Assembly (NCBI GenBank): GCA_034440635.1 | Contig: JAOTON010001819.1 | Span: 124,001 to 188,000 of the forward strand | Length of the DNA: 64,000 nucleotides | Direction of reading: 5' to 3' | Origin: Lepas anatifera | Lineage: Eukaryota; Arthropoda; Thecostraca; Lepadidae | In this document: positions 11,501-20,883 of the stretch, one piece after another | How positions within the stretch are numbered: position 1 is the first letter of the stretch | Layout of the letters: each line of letters starts with the position of its first letter | Translations under genes and position numbers: made by a program | The notes under the pieces: model-generated | What the model saw: only the letters and a program-made list of their open reading frames with translations | The model's database searches: none | What the model was told of the DNA's origin: nothing

Positions 11501-14500
11501 TAGCCCCCGGGTCTGGCGTGCGCTTCCCTGGGTGGTTGGTTCGTTAGCCCCGGGTCTGGCGTGCACGCTTCCCTGGGTGGTTGGTTCGTTAGCCCCCCGG
11601 GTCTGGCGTGCGCGCTTCCCTGGGTGGTTGGTTCGTTAGCCCCCGGGTCTGGCGTGCGCGCTTCCCTGGGTGGTTGGTTCGTTAGCCCCCGGGTCTGGCG
11701 TGCGCGCTTCCCTGGGTGGTTGGTTCGTTAGCCCCCGGGGCTGGCGTGCGCGCTCCCCTGGGTGGTTGGTTCGTTAGCCCCCGGGTCTGGCGTGCGCGCT
11801 TCCCTGGGTGGTTGGTTCGTTAGCCCCCGGGTCTGGCATGCGCGCTCCCCTGGGTGGTTGGTTCGTTAGCCCCGGGTCTGGCGTGCGCGCTTCCCTGGGT
11901 GGTTGGTTCGTTAGCCCCCGGGTCTGGCGTGCACGCTCCCCTGGGTGGTTGGTTCGTTAGCCGCCGGGTCTGGCGTGCACGTTTCCCTGGGTGGTTGGTT
12001 CGTTAGCCCCCGGGTCTGGCGTGCGCGCTCCCTGGGTGGTTGGTTCGTTAGCCCCCGGGTCTGGCGTGCGCGCTCCCCTGGGTGGTTGGTTCGTTAGCCG
12101 CCGGGTCTGGCGTGCGCGCTTCCTTGGGTGGCTGGTTCGTTAGCCCCCGGGTCTGGCGTGCACGATTCCCTGGGTGGTTGGTTCGTTAGCCCCCGGGACT
12201 GGCGTGCACACTTCCCTGGGTGGCTGGTTCGTTTTTTTGTTGGCTGGTTCGTTAGCCATCGAGTCCTCACCAGGCCGCAGTTGATGGAGATACCCTCCTT
12301 AGCCCTGTCGCCGGTGGCACCCGTTCTCTTCAGTCGCTCCGACCCGGCCAGGTCAACAAAGTGGAACTTGGCCGATAGCGTCTCAAACTCCATCGGCTGC
12401 TCCCGGGGCTCACTGCTGAGGCCGTTCTCCGACTCTGTCTCCCCGGCGAAGCCCTGCGGCCGTGGTAGGGGGCGTGAGGGTCGGTCTCTGTCTCCTTGGC
12501 TCTTCGGCGGAAGAAGGGGGCGCGAGGGACTGACACTTTCCCTGCACCATGTATAGGCAGTGGGAGCAACGGACTGTCCCTCCGTCGGGTATGATCTGTG
12601 TCCCCATGGCGGTTATGGGAGCGCGTGAGGGCTGGACACTTCCTGTCCGGAGAAATAGTGCGGAGGAGGTAGGGGCGTGAGGGCTGGACACTGCCTATCC
12701 GGAGAAATATTGCAAAGGAGGTAGGGACGTGAGGGCTGGACACTGCCTGCTCGGAGAAATATTGCGATGGAGGTAGGGGCGTGAGAGTCGGAGTCTGTTT
12801 CTCCACCAAAGCCCAAAACATTTACATAAAAGAGCAAAAGCTGGCGTCGGAAGGGACGTGGCGAGGTGCATAGCTGTTTGGAACTGGGGAAAGGGGGAGC
12901 TGACTAGTGAGACTAAAATACCCTATCGCTACGGTTCCGACACATAGTGATACACACGACAGAGAAATCGGCCAAGGCTTACCTACAGCATCCCATACTT
13001 TTCACAGCACTCGCCGCCGCAGTGTCTGCGCCCTCTTGTGGCTAGAATAGAGAAGGGCGTGAGTCAGTGGAGCGAGTCTGCTCCACAAGTGTTCTCAGCG
13101 GCGACGCTGCACTCACGCTGTCGGCGCGAGCCACCCGCATCTGTTTGACGGTGAGTGTGAAGATGGCGTGGCTGCGGCTGCTCTGCTGGTTCATCTGGGT
13201 GCTGGCCGTGGTGCGACTCAGAGCGCCCACCCGCAGACACTTGAGACAGTCCTCAGCCGAGGTCAGCGGCCGCGACGTCACCCCCATGGCGTATATGCCG
13301 CCGCCGGCGTCCTCGTGGATGCGGATGTTGGACTTACGGCCCTGCTACACACACCCAAGCACTGCGGTCACCACCCAGACATACTGTCAACCCTTGAGAC
13401 TATTCAAACAGGCAAAACAATGGAGTTCGTTGTAGTACTTTTACCAGCGACTATGCCATACGGCCACAGAACAGGACTAAAAATTGAGTCACCCCTTATA
13501 AAACCAGCTATTAAGCTTTAGAGAGCGGTAAGGCGCAACTGCGTGCATTGCCTGCTATTTTGTCCTGACAATCCGTCAGTCAGACCGTCAACAAGGCAGA
13601 CAGGATTGTCGGAGTTTCGGCCGCTGGAGCCAGTCAATGAAGCTGTAACCAGACTACTGTCGCACCGACAGTCACCAGGCCAGCCGAGGTCGACCTGGCA
13701 TACCTGCCGCTCAGGTCATCACGTTCCTCAGACAATGGACATAAAGTGGTACAGCTAGCTGGGAGGGTGGGCCTCATTTGACCAGCGGTATATAGGAACT
13801 TGCGTCAGTCCACTCATGAGCCCATTCACAGGCCGGGCAGCGTTTCAATTCAGAGCTACGCACACTTCTGCGCTTTCTCTTGACAGAGCTGTCACTAAGT
13901 CACTTAGTTCACTTAGGCATGCACTTAGGTATGCTATTGCTATTGCTCAAGGAATTTGTTAAACAGTAATGACTCAGTTTACCGAGCAAGCACTGACGCA
14001 GTAAAACAAGTCACCACTGTTTTATTATGATCCAGCACAACTGAAATAGGTGCAGAAAATGCAGTCTATCGCGAGTGGACGTGGCGGAGCAGCCGAGTAA
14101 GGGATTTCACTTTTGCCGTTAAATTTCGTACTGGATGTGGCGGAGCAGCCGAGTAAGGGATTTCACTTTTGCCGTTAAATTTCGAACAGAACAAATTATT
14201 TTAGGATAAACAAAGACCACGGCTGAACCACGAAGCCAACCAAGCAATAGGAAGTGTTGCTCTGCCCTCAGGCTACACTGACCCGGTTGGTGCCCGTCTG
14301 GTCCAGCAAGTCGATGACGTCCTCGTTGTAGAGCTCCATGAACTGGGCCGAGACTTTGAAGTCGGGCAGCGGCTGTCCTGCCAGCCGCGCGGCCTCCACG
14401 CGCCCGTGCACACCCTGGAACAGCTGATCGACGGCGCGCGGGATAATGCCGGCCAGTTGAGGACCAGCGTCCACCTCGAACCCCGTGCCCATGGTGTAGG

Positions 14501-14516
14501 TCTTACCGGAGCCCGT
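5352..14516 (-). CDS. KIF21: KIF21-type kinesin, partial gene (8 exons)
   Basis: Eight minus-strand exons join in phase: 14516-14283, 13341-13117, 12453-12271, 9994-9886, 9356-9154, 7579-7390, 7174-7010 and 5528-5352. They give about 495 residues. KIF21 proteins are plus-end-directed kinesins that restrain microtubule growth. Seen in order: P-loop TGSGKTYTM, the family-typical GTGFEVD, switch [10 protein letters not shown], switch [24 protein letters not shown], neck [15 protein letters not shown], then coiled coil with [15 protein letters not shown] and [16 protein letters not shown]. These last two blocks separate KIF21 from KIF4, KIF7 and KIF27. All introns are GT-AG and no exon contains a stop. 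The exon ending in AYGQ before the P-loop and the C-terminal WD40 repeats are not seen. Several introns are swollen by minisatellites. KIF21 identity is confident; the A or B vertebrate paralogue label does not apply. Confidence 0.93.
5482..5745. repeat. ~66-bp tandem repeat of an exon border
   Basis: About 3.5 imperfect copies. Each unit contains the 5' end of KIF21 exon h (read on minus: GAGTTGTCCCTGACGGAGCC) plus an acceptor-like TCCTCAG or TCCCTCAG. Only the innermost copy is the exon used in the model. Confidence 0.85.
5746..6518. other. KIF21 intron g-h
   Basis: No repeat was recognised. A GC-rich stretch at 6005-6370 is open on minus but does not resemble KIF21, and exons g and h already join in phase without it. 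Confidence 0.5.
6525..7009. repeat. 38-bp minisatellite containing a splice donor
   Basis: About 12-13 copies of a 38-bp unit. On minus, each unit contains AGGTGACAGG, the same sequence as the true donor of KIF21 exon g at 7010. The rest of the unit reads gggcgggactcgcccg-like. Units differ by a few substitutions (T/C at the CCCGGTCC position). Confidence 0.95.
7010..7174 (-). CDS. KIF21: KIF21 exon g: stalk coiled coil
   Basis: 165 nt, phase 1 to phase 1. The acceptor is TACCCTTGGCAG before ACCCGG and the donor is GGCTCAG|GTGACAGG. It encodes [19 protein letters not shown] and a glutamine/arginine-rich helix, matching the KIF21 stalk start. The reading frame stays open far past the donor because the following 38-bp minisatellite happens to lack stops; I end the exon at the first good donor, which keeps phase with the next exon. 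Confidence 0.88.
7390..7579 (-). CDS. KIF21: KIF21 exon f: neck-stalk
   Basis: 190 nt, phase 0 to phase 1. The acceptor is GGGCCGTCCGCAG before GGCAAG and the donor is GAGACG|GTCAGT. It encodes [15 protein letters not shown] and [18 protein letters not shown], a block diagnostic of KIF21 just after the neck, then a coiled-coil helix. The acceptor sequence is the same as a motif inside every unit of the 43-bp array that begins about 40 bp upstream. Confidence 0.92.
7620..8350. repeat. 43-bp minisatellite containing a splice acceptor
   Basis: About 17 copies of a ~43-bp unit with core GGTTCGTGGGTCCGACAGAC followed by TGCGGACGGCCCGCGG. On minus, the block GGGCCGTCCGCAG equals the acceptor used by KIF21 exon f. 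The array lies wholly in the intron upstream of that exon. Confidence 0.95.
8351..9153. other. KIF21 intron e-f remainder
   Basis: Unique sequence apart from a hairpin at 8601-8677 with 36-37-nt arms (CTGCCGYGCRAAGGTGAAAC). No gene or RNA was recognised. Confidence 0.5.
8601..8677. repeat. Intronic hairpin
   Basis: The arms 8601-8636 and 8641-8677 are near-perfect inverted copies separated by a loop of about 4 nt. This could be a small MITE remnant. Confidence 0.75.
9154..9356 (-). CDS. KIF21: KIF21 exon e: end of motor and neck
   Basis: 203 nt, phase 1 to phase 0. The acceptor is CGCCTCAG before GCAACAGC and the donor is AGACAG|GTGCGA. It encodes [17 protein letters not shown] and [18 protein letters not shown], the last motor helix and neck linker, followed by a heptad-like neck helix ([17 protein letters not shown]). 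The RNIKN ending and the following charged helix match KIF21 and KIF4-class motors. Confidence 0.93.
9357..9885. other. KIF21 intron d-e
   Basis: Intron of 529 bp with normal GT and AG borders. Nothing else was recognised. Confidence 0.7.
9886..9994 (-). CDS. KIF21: KIF21 exon d: alpha4-alpha5
   Basis: 109 nt, phase 0 to phase 1. The acceptor is CACTGCCAG before CTTGCT and the donor is GGGAG|GTGAGC. It encodes [30 protein letters not shown] and DSLGG, the most conserved kinesin microtubule-contact helices. It continues INCGL from the previous exon without a gap in the family alignment, although the intron between them (9995-12270) is over 2 kb and almost entirely one minisatellite. Confidence 0.93.
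10205..12250. repeat. 46-bp minisatellite, about 44 copies
   Basis: A long array of a 46-bp unit (core TGGGTGGTTGGTTCGTTAGC then CCCCGGGTCTGGCGTGCGC) fills most of the KIF21 c-d intron. Copies differ mainly at GGGTCTGG/GGGGCTGG and GTGCGCGC/GTGCACGC. A higher-order block of several units is repeated (around 10750-11000 and 11190-11400). The last partial unit ends about 20 bp from the donor of exon c. Confidence 0.97.
12271..12453 (-). CDS. KIF21: KIF21 exon c: switch II
   Basis: 61 codons in phase 0. The acceptor is CCACGGCCGCAG before GGCTTC and the donor is GGCCTG|GTGAGG. An acidic linker of about 20 residues comes first, then [25 protein letters not shown] is switch II, and [15 protein letters not shown] is the microtubule-binding loop region. 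The exon is flanked closely on both sides by minisatellites: the 46-bp array ends about 20 bp past the donor, and a 52-bp array lies about 150 bp upstream of the acceptor. Confidence 0.93.
12620..12800. repeat. ~52-bp minisatellite
   Basis: About 3.5 copies of a ~52-bp unit with GAGGGCTGGACACTGCCT and GGAGAAATATTGC. A related GGCGTGAGGGTCGG segment lies beside the acceptor of KIF21 exon c near 12475. Confidence 0.85.
12801..13116. other. KIF21 intron b-c remainder
   Basis: Nothing recognised beyond the donor of exon b. Confidence 0.5.
13117..13341 (-). CDS. KIF21: KIF21 exon b: switch I
   Basis: 75 codons in phase 0. The acceptor is TGTGTGTAGCAG before GGCCGT and the donor is GACAGC|GTGAGT. 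The exon encodes KSNIRIHED with a glycine-rich turn, then [17 protein letters not shown] and the switch I core [13 protein letters not shown], which contacts the nucleotide gamma-phosphate. The end of the exon (RVARADS) corresponds to the variable loop in which KIF21 proteins carry a family-specific insert. Confidence 0.93.
13342..14078. other. KIF21 intron a-b
   Basis: Unique sequence. No exon or repeat recognised. Confidence 0.5.
14079..14186. repeat. 55-bp direct tandem duplication
   Basis: Two nearly identical copies of a ~55-bp segment containing GGCGGAGCAGCCGAGTAAGG and TTTTGCCGTTAAATTTCG, inside the KIF21 a-b intron. Confidence 0.9.
14283..14516 (-). CDS. KIF21: KIF21 exon a: P-loop
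   Basis: 78 codons in phase 0. The acceptor is a pyrimidine tract ending CTCCGCAG just before ACGGGC, and the donor is CGG|GTCAGT. The exon starts inside the nucleotide-binding P-loop ([10 protein letters not shown]). It continues through the [11 protein letters not shown] helix and the [16 protein letters not shown] strand-helix that are standard in kinesin motors. The preceding GQ of the P-loop must come from an upstream exon, which I could not find between here and the right end of the window. Confidence 0.93.
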
Positions 14517-15240
14517 CTGCGGAGGAGAGAGGCCATCAGACGCAGCCAACCGGCGTACCCAGCTGCAGGCTAGCCAGCAACCAGCCGCTGGCCTTTTCAC
14601 GGAACAGGAGGCAAGTCACAGATCACAGTATTGTTACAGACCAAATTCAAGCTAGCAGTAGTGAGAACCAGAACAAAATGGTCCGGTGTGTGGTATATCA
14701 AGACAGACACATCAAAATACTGAAAGAAAATCAAAACCTTATCAAAGTATGACCTTGATCAATCTTGAGCGGAGTCGTACCGGATGAAGCTGATATAATG
14801 ACTGGGTTATGTGAATACCTCGCCTCTATCAGACGTAATGCAGCAGGACTGCAGATATGATCCATCTGCGCACACCCCTTCATCTTTGGGCAGGCACCAG
14901 ATTACTCTGAGATGAGTTGGTATCAGATTTAAGCGTGGTACCGGATTACTGGCGAGGATCCACCGAGGCGGGCCTCTGAACGACAGACCGGTGGTCCCAG
15001 CCGCCGGGACAGACCGGTGGTCCCAGCCACCATGACAGACCGGTGGTCCCAGCCGCCGGGACAGACCGGATGCCCCAGACATCGGGACACCGACGCCGCG
15101 AGGCGCACTCCACTGTTTACAGAGATTTCCCTGAGACAATCTAGAATATATCTAGGTTTCACTTTTGTTGGTCCTGTTGTGATTTTGAGTCAAACATATC
15201 GCAGACAATCTGCGTTGAAGTACTCTCACACCTTAACACC
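14517..15240. other. Upstream of KIF21 exon a
   Basis: This should be intron, since exon a begins mid P-loop. Only a short 26-bp tandem repeat (GACAGACCGGTGGTCCCAGC, about 3.5 copies, 14990-15075) was recognised. No motor exon was seen. Confidence 0.5.
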
Positions 15241-15960
15241 TTAACCCTCGCCCACTTTAACACATTAGCCCACCTTAACCTTAACCCTCGCACCAGTGGG
15301 AGGGGGGTGCTTGAACACCCCTCGGTTTTTTTCCGGTCGAAAAACGGCCGCGCGAAGCGCCTCCGTACTTGGCACACCTTATCCTTGATCAACTCCGCAA
15401 CTCTCCCCAGAATTTAAATGTTGGGTCATCTCAGGTCAGGTCACCAGTGCAGGTCAAGTGACCTCACCTCCAAAAAATGTTTAAGGTGACATAAGAAAGG
15501 GGTGAATCTATCGGATTGAGACTTATACCACATAATGGGCCCACCGAGTGCTACAAAATTTGTTCCGGGATTTTTCATATCGATGACCTAGGGTAAGGTA
15601 CGGATCATGACCTCTCCATTGGAAATGTATGAGGAAAATAGGATTTGGGCTGTATTTTTGAAGATACAGCTAAGAATACCTTCATATTCTCCAAATCATA
15701 GTATCCTGGGCCCCTTTCCAGGTTCATCTTGCAATTTGTGACCTGTGACCTCTGAGAGGTCATCTGGGGCAACTTAAGCAGTTTTCAGACTTGGGTCAAT
15801 AACTTGCGGGAAATGATGATACAGATTTTATTTTGATACTATTACGTTTGGATTGCTCTTTCAAGTCGATTGATATGCATAATGACAATCAGGGTGTGTC
15901 GCATATCGCAGTCAAGCGTGCTCCTATGATTTAACTTTGCCCATCCAGCGCAGAGAGAGA
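15241..15960. mobile_element. TTAA/AGGTCA element, truncated
   Basis: TTAACCCTCGC occurs at 15241 and at 15281, matching the left end of the 3474-4504 element. It is followed by a GGGGTG...CACCCC block and AGGTCA-type half-sites between 15430 and 15770. No right end was found; the next repeat begins near 16003. Confidence 0.6.
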
Positions 15961-16002
15961 CAAGTTTCCCCTATCTTAATGCATTGGCGACACTAACGAA
16001 CC

Positions 16003-19000
16003 CAGGGGCGCAGCCCGAGCTTTGGTATGGGGGGCACACCAACTTTGAGGGGCACCCCGGGGAAAAAGGGCACTTTTTAACGTAACCTAAAAAACTTGTC
16101 ATATCTTTGTTTATATCATTTTTGGGCATCTTCGGTTCAATAAAAATACAAATAAATCATTGACGGAGAAGGAAAACTCGATTAAAACCGAAAAAAGAGA
16201 AAATATCACCAAAATGTCATGAAAGTAGCCAAAACACGACTGTTTTGGATAGATTTAAGGGCAAATCAGCCAACTCATGCAAGTACTTGACATTAGAGAC
16301 ATCAGCGGAGCATGTGATATCTGTTACCATGTGCAAGTTAAGGCATATTGGAGTCGAAAATTCATTTGTTATGCCCACTGGTTTTGTCGTGACGAGTGAG
16401 CCCTGGTCGAACGCGGATTAACTTCCTTGCCTCCCACAATCGCCGTGGGACGAGGAGTGGCATAGTGACTTTGGAGGATTAAAATTTGTGCTGCCGAAAT
16501 AATTTGGGAGATACCTTTTGAACACGTTTATTAACTTCCATATTCTCAAGGATTGGTCCCAGTTAAGAGTAAAGAAAAGGTGAACAGGCCGGTGGTTTGG
16601 ATGGGGATGGTGGGACAGGGCTGAAAATTGTGGAAACTAGTTCTTCACTTAAATTAATTAGTAGGAATCCTGGTTTAGGGGACTGTGCTCTGAGCTCAGG
16701 GGCACATGCCTTTTTATCATCCCTTCCCAGACTCCACCAGTATAATAGGCAATTTATATAACCAGGGGTGCCTAGGCATCACAAGCCGTTTTAGAGATTC
16801 CTCATTCCTCGTTAGCTCCGTTTTACAAGGGGAGCTTCCATTGTGTTCTTACTCCCCATCTATTCAAGACCAGCTCTGGGGCCCCCAAGTGTGGGTCAGA
16901 GGCCTCCAGAGCAGCTTCCCCCCATCCCCCAGTTGTGCCTCCAGGGACCAGACTAGCTCAGTGACCCCGCCCCGAGATGACGGGAGTTGGCCTTGTGTTC
17001 TTATTATCTGTCTATTCAAGACCACCTCAGAGGTCCCTGATGTAGATCAGGGCCCCAGAGCAGCTCATGCTTCTCCCAGGGACTAGACTAGCTCATTGGC
17101 CCTAGAGATGAGGTCATCAGACTAATGGGCCACAGATAGGCTCATAGGGCCTTAAACCAGTTCAAGAAACCCCAGAACAGTTTAAGGCGCCAGATCACCT
17201 CAGGGGGCCTCAAGCCAACATTAGGGGCTCTCACAAGCTCAGAGCCCAGACCAGCTCAGGGTACCCTCAGAACCCAGATCCGCTCTTGGGCCCCAGATCA
17301 GTTCAGGGGCCTCAAGTCAGCTCAGGGGGCAAGATCAAGTTAGGACCAGTAAATCAGCTCAGTGATCCCTGACCAGCTCGGGGCCCAATCAGTTCAAAAG
17401 CCCCAGAGCTGCTCAGGGGACACCAGATCGGCCCATAGGGCACCAGATCAGCTTCGAGGACAAACCATCAGATCAGTGGTCCCGACCAGCTCGGGACCCA
17501 GATCAGCTCGGGAATACCAGATCAAGTCAGAAGGCACTTAATCAGCTCAGGAGCCCCATACCATCTCAGGGGCTCTTACCAACCCCTGTTGGCCCAGCTC
17601 AGCTCAGGGCCTGGGAGCTGCTCAGGAAATCACGTAATCAACCCAGGAGGCCCAGGTCTGCTTAAAGGGCACCATACTAGCCATGGAGCACCAGACTAGC
17701 TCAGAGGGAATCAGATGGGCGCAGGAGACACACTGATGACTCAGCAGGCACCAGATCAACTCAGGGGGCATTAGTTAAGCTCAGGGGGCAGTATATCTGC
17801 TCAGGGTGCACCACATCGATCAGCTCCGGGGACAAGTTCAAGTCAGGGGCACTAAATCAGCTCAGGGATCCCTCACCAGCTCGGGGCCCAATCAGTTCAA
17901 AAGCCCCAGAGCTGCTCAGGGGACACCAGATGCCCATAAGGCACCAGATCAGCTTCGCGTACAAACAATCCGATCAGTGGTCCCCGACCAGCTCGGGAAT
18001 ACCAGATCAAGTCAGGAGCCACTTAATCAGCTCAGGAGACCCATATAATCCCAGGGGCCCTCATCAGCCTCTGTGGGCCCAGCTTAGCTCGGGGCTTTAG
18101 ACCTGCTCATGAAATCGCGTGAGAAGGCCCAGATTAGCTTAAAGGGCACCAGATTAGCTCAGGGGGCACCAGACTAGCTCAGAGGGCATCAGATGGGCTC
18201 AGGAGGCACCAGATCGACTCAGGGGCATTAGTGCAGCTCAGGTGGCACCAGGTCCGCTCGGGGGCCAGATCAGCTCCCAGCCCCCCAGACTATGGCAGGG
18301 GCCCAAATCAGCTCAGGGAGCAACATAACAACTCAGGGGACACAAGATAAGCTCAGGGCCCACCAAACCAGCTCAGGGGCACCAGACCATCTAAGGAGAC
18401 ATCAATAATTAGCTGAGGGGGCACCTTATCAGCTGAAGCGGCACCATATTGACTTAGGAGACAGTAGATAAACTTGGGTGGTAATGCGATCAGTTCGGGG
18501 GCCCGAATCAGCTCATGGGGCACTAAATCAGCTATTAGGGCACCAAGCAAGCTCGGAGGCATTAGAAGAACTCATATAGGTTCAGCAGGCACAATTATTT
18601 GCTCAGTGGGGCACTCGATTGACTCAGGGGCACCAGATCAGCTTAGAGGGCAAGTAATCAGCTCAAGGGGCCAGTACCAGCTGAGAGGTCACGACATGAC
18701 CTCAAAGGGCACCAGATTAGCTTCACCCGTACGATTATTGGCGACGATGAGGCATTAGGTGGGCACATAATAGATGCCCATAATCTTCCCGGGTGCTTGG
18801 AAAGGCGACGGAATGCCCTAGCTGACAGAAAAATGTATTAAATTGTCCAACAATAGTTTCAATCGCTACATGCGGTCCAGTTACATCTAGATTCAACGGC
18901 GTAGGGCACTAAATTTCGAGCGACACGGCCCAAATTTGGTACACCACCTGGAAATCAAAAGGGCACCCTGGCAGTGATGGGAGCACGTGCCCCCTGTGCC

Positions 19001-19019
19001 CCCTGGCTGCACCCCTGGA
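16003..19019. mobile_element. 3-kb element filled with a degenerate ~21-bp repeat
   Basis: The left end CCAGGGGCGCAGCC near 16003 is the inverse of GGCTGCACCCCTGG ending at 19018. Just inside both ends are runs of gggcacc/ggtgccc. No clear target duplication was seen. Most of 16900-18730 is a loosely conserved tandem repeat. No transposase was recognised, so it is non-autonomous or only a repeat array. Confidence 0.6.
16900..18730. repeat. Degenerate ~21-bp tandem repeat
   Basis: Dozens of diverged copies of a ~20-22-bp motif, roughly CACCAGATCAGCTCAGGGGG. The array resumes at 19020-19260, and its distal flank (18725-19010) is itself repeated at 19257-19525. Confidence 0.85.
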
Positions 19020-19256
19020 CAGTATATCAAATCCGGGAGGCATTAAATAAGCTCAGGGGGCCCGTATCAGCTCAAGGGGCACTAAAACAGCTAATAGGGC
19101 ACCAGACAAGCTCGGAGGCATCAGACCAACTCAGAGAGTATTATATAGGTTCAGAAGGCACACTCATTTTCTCAGGGGGGCACCAGATTGACTACGAGGG
19201 CACCAGATCAGCTCAGAGGGCATATGATCAGCTCCAGGAGGCACTAGATGAGCTCC

Positions 19257-19620
19257 GCCCGTACGATTATTGGCGACGATGAGGCATTATCTGGGAACAG
19301 ATTAAGTGCCTTTACTCTTTCCAGGTGCTTGGAAAGGCGACAGAATGCCCTAGCTGACCAAAAGAGGCACTTAATTGTCAAACAATAGTTGAAATCGCTA
19401 AATGCAGTCTAGTTCCATCGAGGCTCAACGGCGTAGGGCACTAAATTTCGAGCGGCATAGCCCAAAGAGGGCACACCACCTAGCAATCAAAAGGGCACCC
19501 CGGCACCTATGGGGGCACGTGCCCCCTGTGCCCAGTGGCGGATCCAGGGGGGGCAAAAAGGCAATTGCCCCCAAAGCAAAAAGCTCGGGGCAAGACTATC
19601 TTTTTGCCCCCCCCAAGATT
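19257..19620. repeat. Second copy of the 18725-19010 flank, then a MITE end
   Basis: GTACGATTATTGGCGACGAT and AAGGGCACC blocks repeat those at 18730-19005. It is followed at 19533 by CAGTGGCGGATCCAGGGGGG, the left end of the hAT-type MITE family, without a matching right end nearby. Confidence 0.7.
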
Positions 19621-20390
19621 TTACCCTAAAAATATGTTAATGCTTCTTGGCACGACTTTCCACTTACGTTAAAATGCCCTGTATCTCCTGAAACTCCTCT
19701 ATGTGCCCAACACAGCAAGCACTCTAGATTTAGAGGTAAATATGCTGTGCCTGAAGACTTTTTTGTCTACCGGGGTCCCATGATCTGGAAGCACAGCATT
19801 CCCTATCTGGCAATTACAACTTGTTTGTGTGTGGTGTATTATATGCTGTTGCTCACGACGGAACCATTCGTAATTGTGGTATATAAAAAAATCTGTAATG
19901 ATATTCTTCTTAATAAATGATTACCTAAGTAAAGGTATCTTGTTAATAATCGCCATGTATCAAGGTCCTGTATGTAGATATACGGTATCGGCAGGGACAG
20001 GTCTAGGCCGGCGGTTGGGGGGGGGCAACGGAGCCCAAAATCGTGAACAACATATGGTTTATGAAGAAAATTGACGGGTGGGGGTTGCAAATACACTTCC
20101 CCTTGGATCCATCAGTGGGTACCTATCGGTATGAGCCTACCTTCCCAAAGCTATTCACCTACCTACCTAAGTAATTGTATCTTGTATTCCTGTGGTAACC
20201 AGACCAGCAGAATCATAAATGACAATGAAGTCCCATCACCCCCTTGTTTTGCATAAGCCTGTTTAGTTTTCGCCTGAGAGGTGTTAAGTTTTGAGACAAA
20301 TAGAGCCTGAAGCGAGCTGAAAAATTCTCTGGGGAGCTGATATTATGCTGTGTTCAACAATCTCAAACAAAGCCGACCTGGGCCCTGATT
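19621..20390. other. No gene seen
   Basis: AT-rich intergenic sequence. No feature recognised. Confidence 0.5.
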
Positions 20391-20883
20391 GGCAACTAAG
20401 ATTCTTAGCTAAGACTGTCTTAGCTAAGACAGAGCATGCGCAGTACGTCTCACGCCACCCAGCTAGCCACCTAGCGGTAAGACTGGCTTTAGCTCGCACA
20501 TGACGTCACGAAAGTATGACGTCAGCACTAAGACTGTCTTACTTGTCAGCTAAGACAGAAAATAGTGACTGCGCGCACACTAAAATATCAGCATATCTGG
20601 CGCACATGGGATGATTAGAGCAAGTTGCGTTTTACGGTGCGGCAATCTGTTGCGAGTGGTTCTCAGTCGTGGATAACGATGCATGTACCTTTTACTCACC
20701 GTCTAAAGGTAGAAGAACGTGCAAACACTACAAGGGCGTGCCAACTGCCCTCTAGTGCTAAGAATATGAACCAACAAATCGACTTGCCTGCCACCTGGCG
20801 CTAAGACTGGCGTTACAACGATGACGTCACTGTTCATGACGTCGATTATGACGCGTCTAAGCCTAAGAATATTCTTAGATGCC
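20391..20883. mobile_element. MITE with CRE motifs
   Basis: Ends GGCAACTAAGATTCTTAG and (complement) GGCATCTAAGAATATTCTTAG are inverted. The interior carries repeats of TTAGCTAAGACAG and three perfect TGACGTCA sites (20501, 20517, 20822) plus TGACGTCG at 20837. No ORF and no clear target duplication. Confidence 0.6.

Noticed and set aside
10205..12250. CRISPR-like array
   Set aside because: Units are contiguous with no unique spacers, and the setting is a eukaryotic intron.
15159..15392. Minus ORF ending DMFDSKSQQDQQK, like the kinesin segment before the P-loop
   Set aside because: The similarity is a few residues, a stop follows at once, and the flanking conserved blocks are absent.
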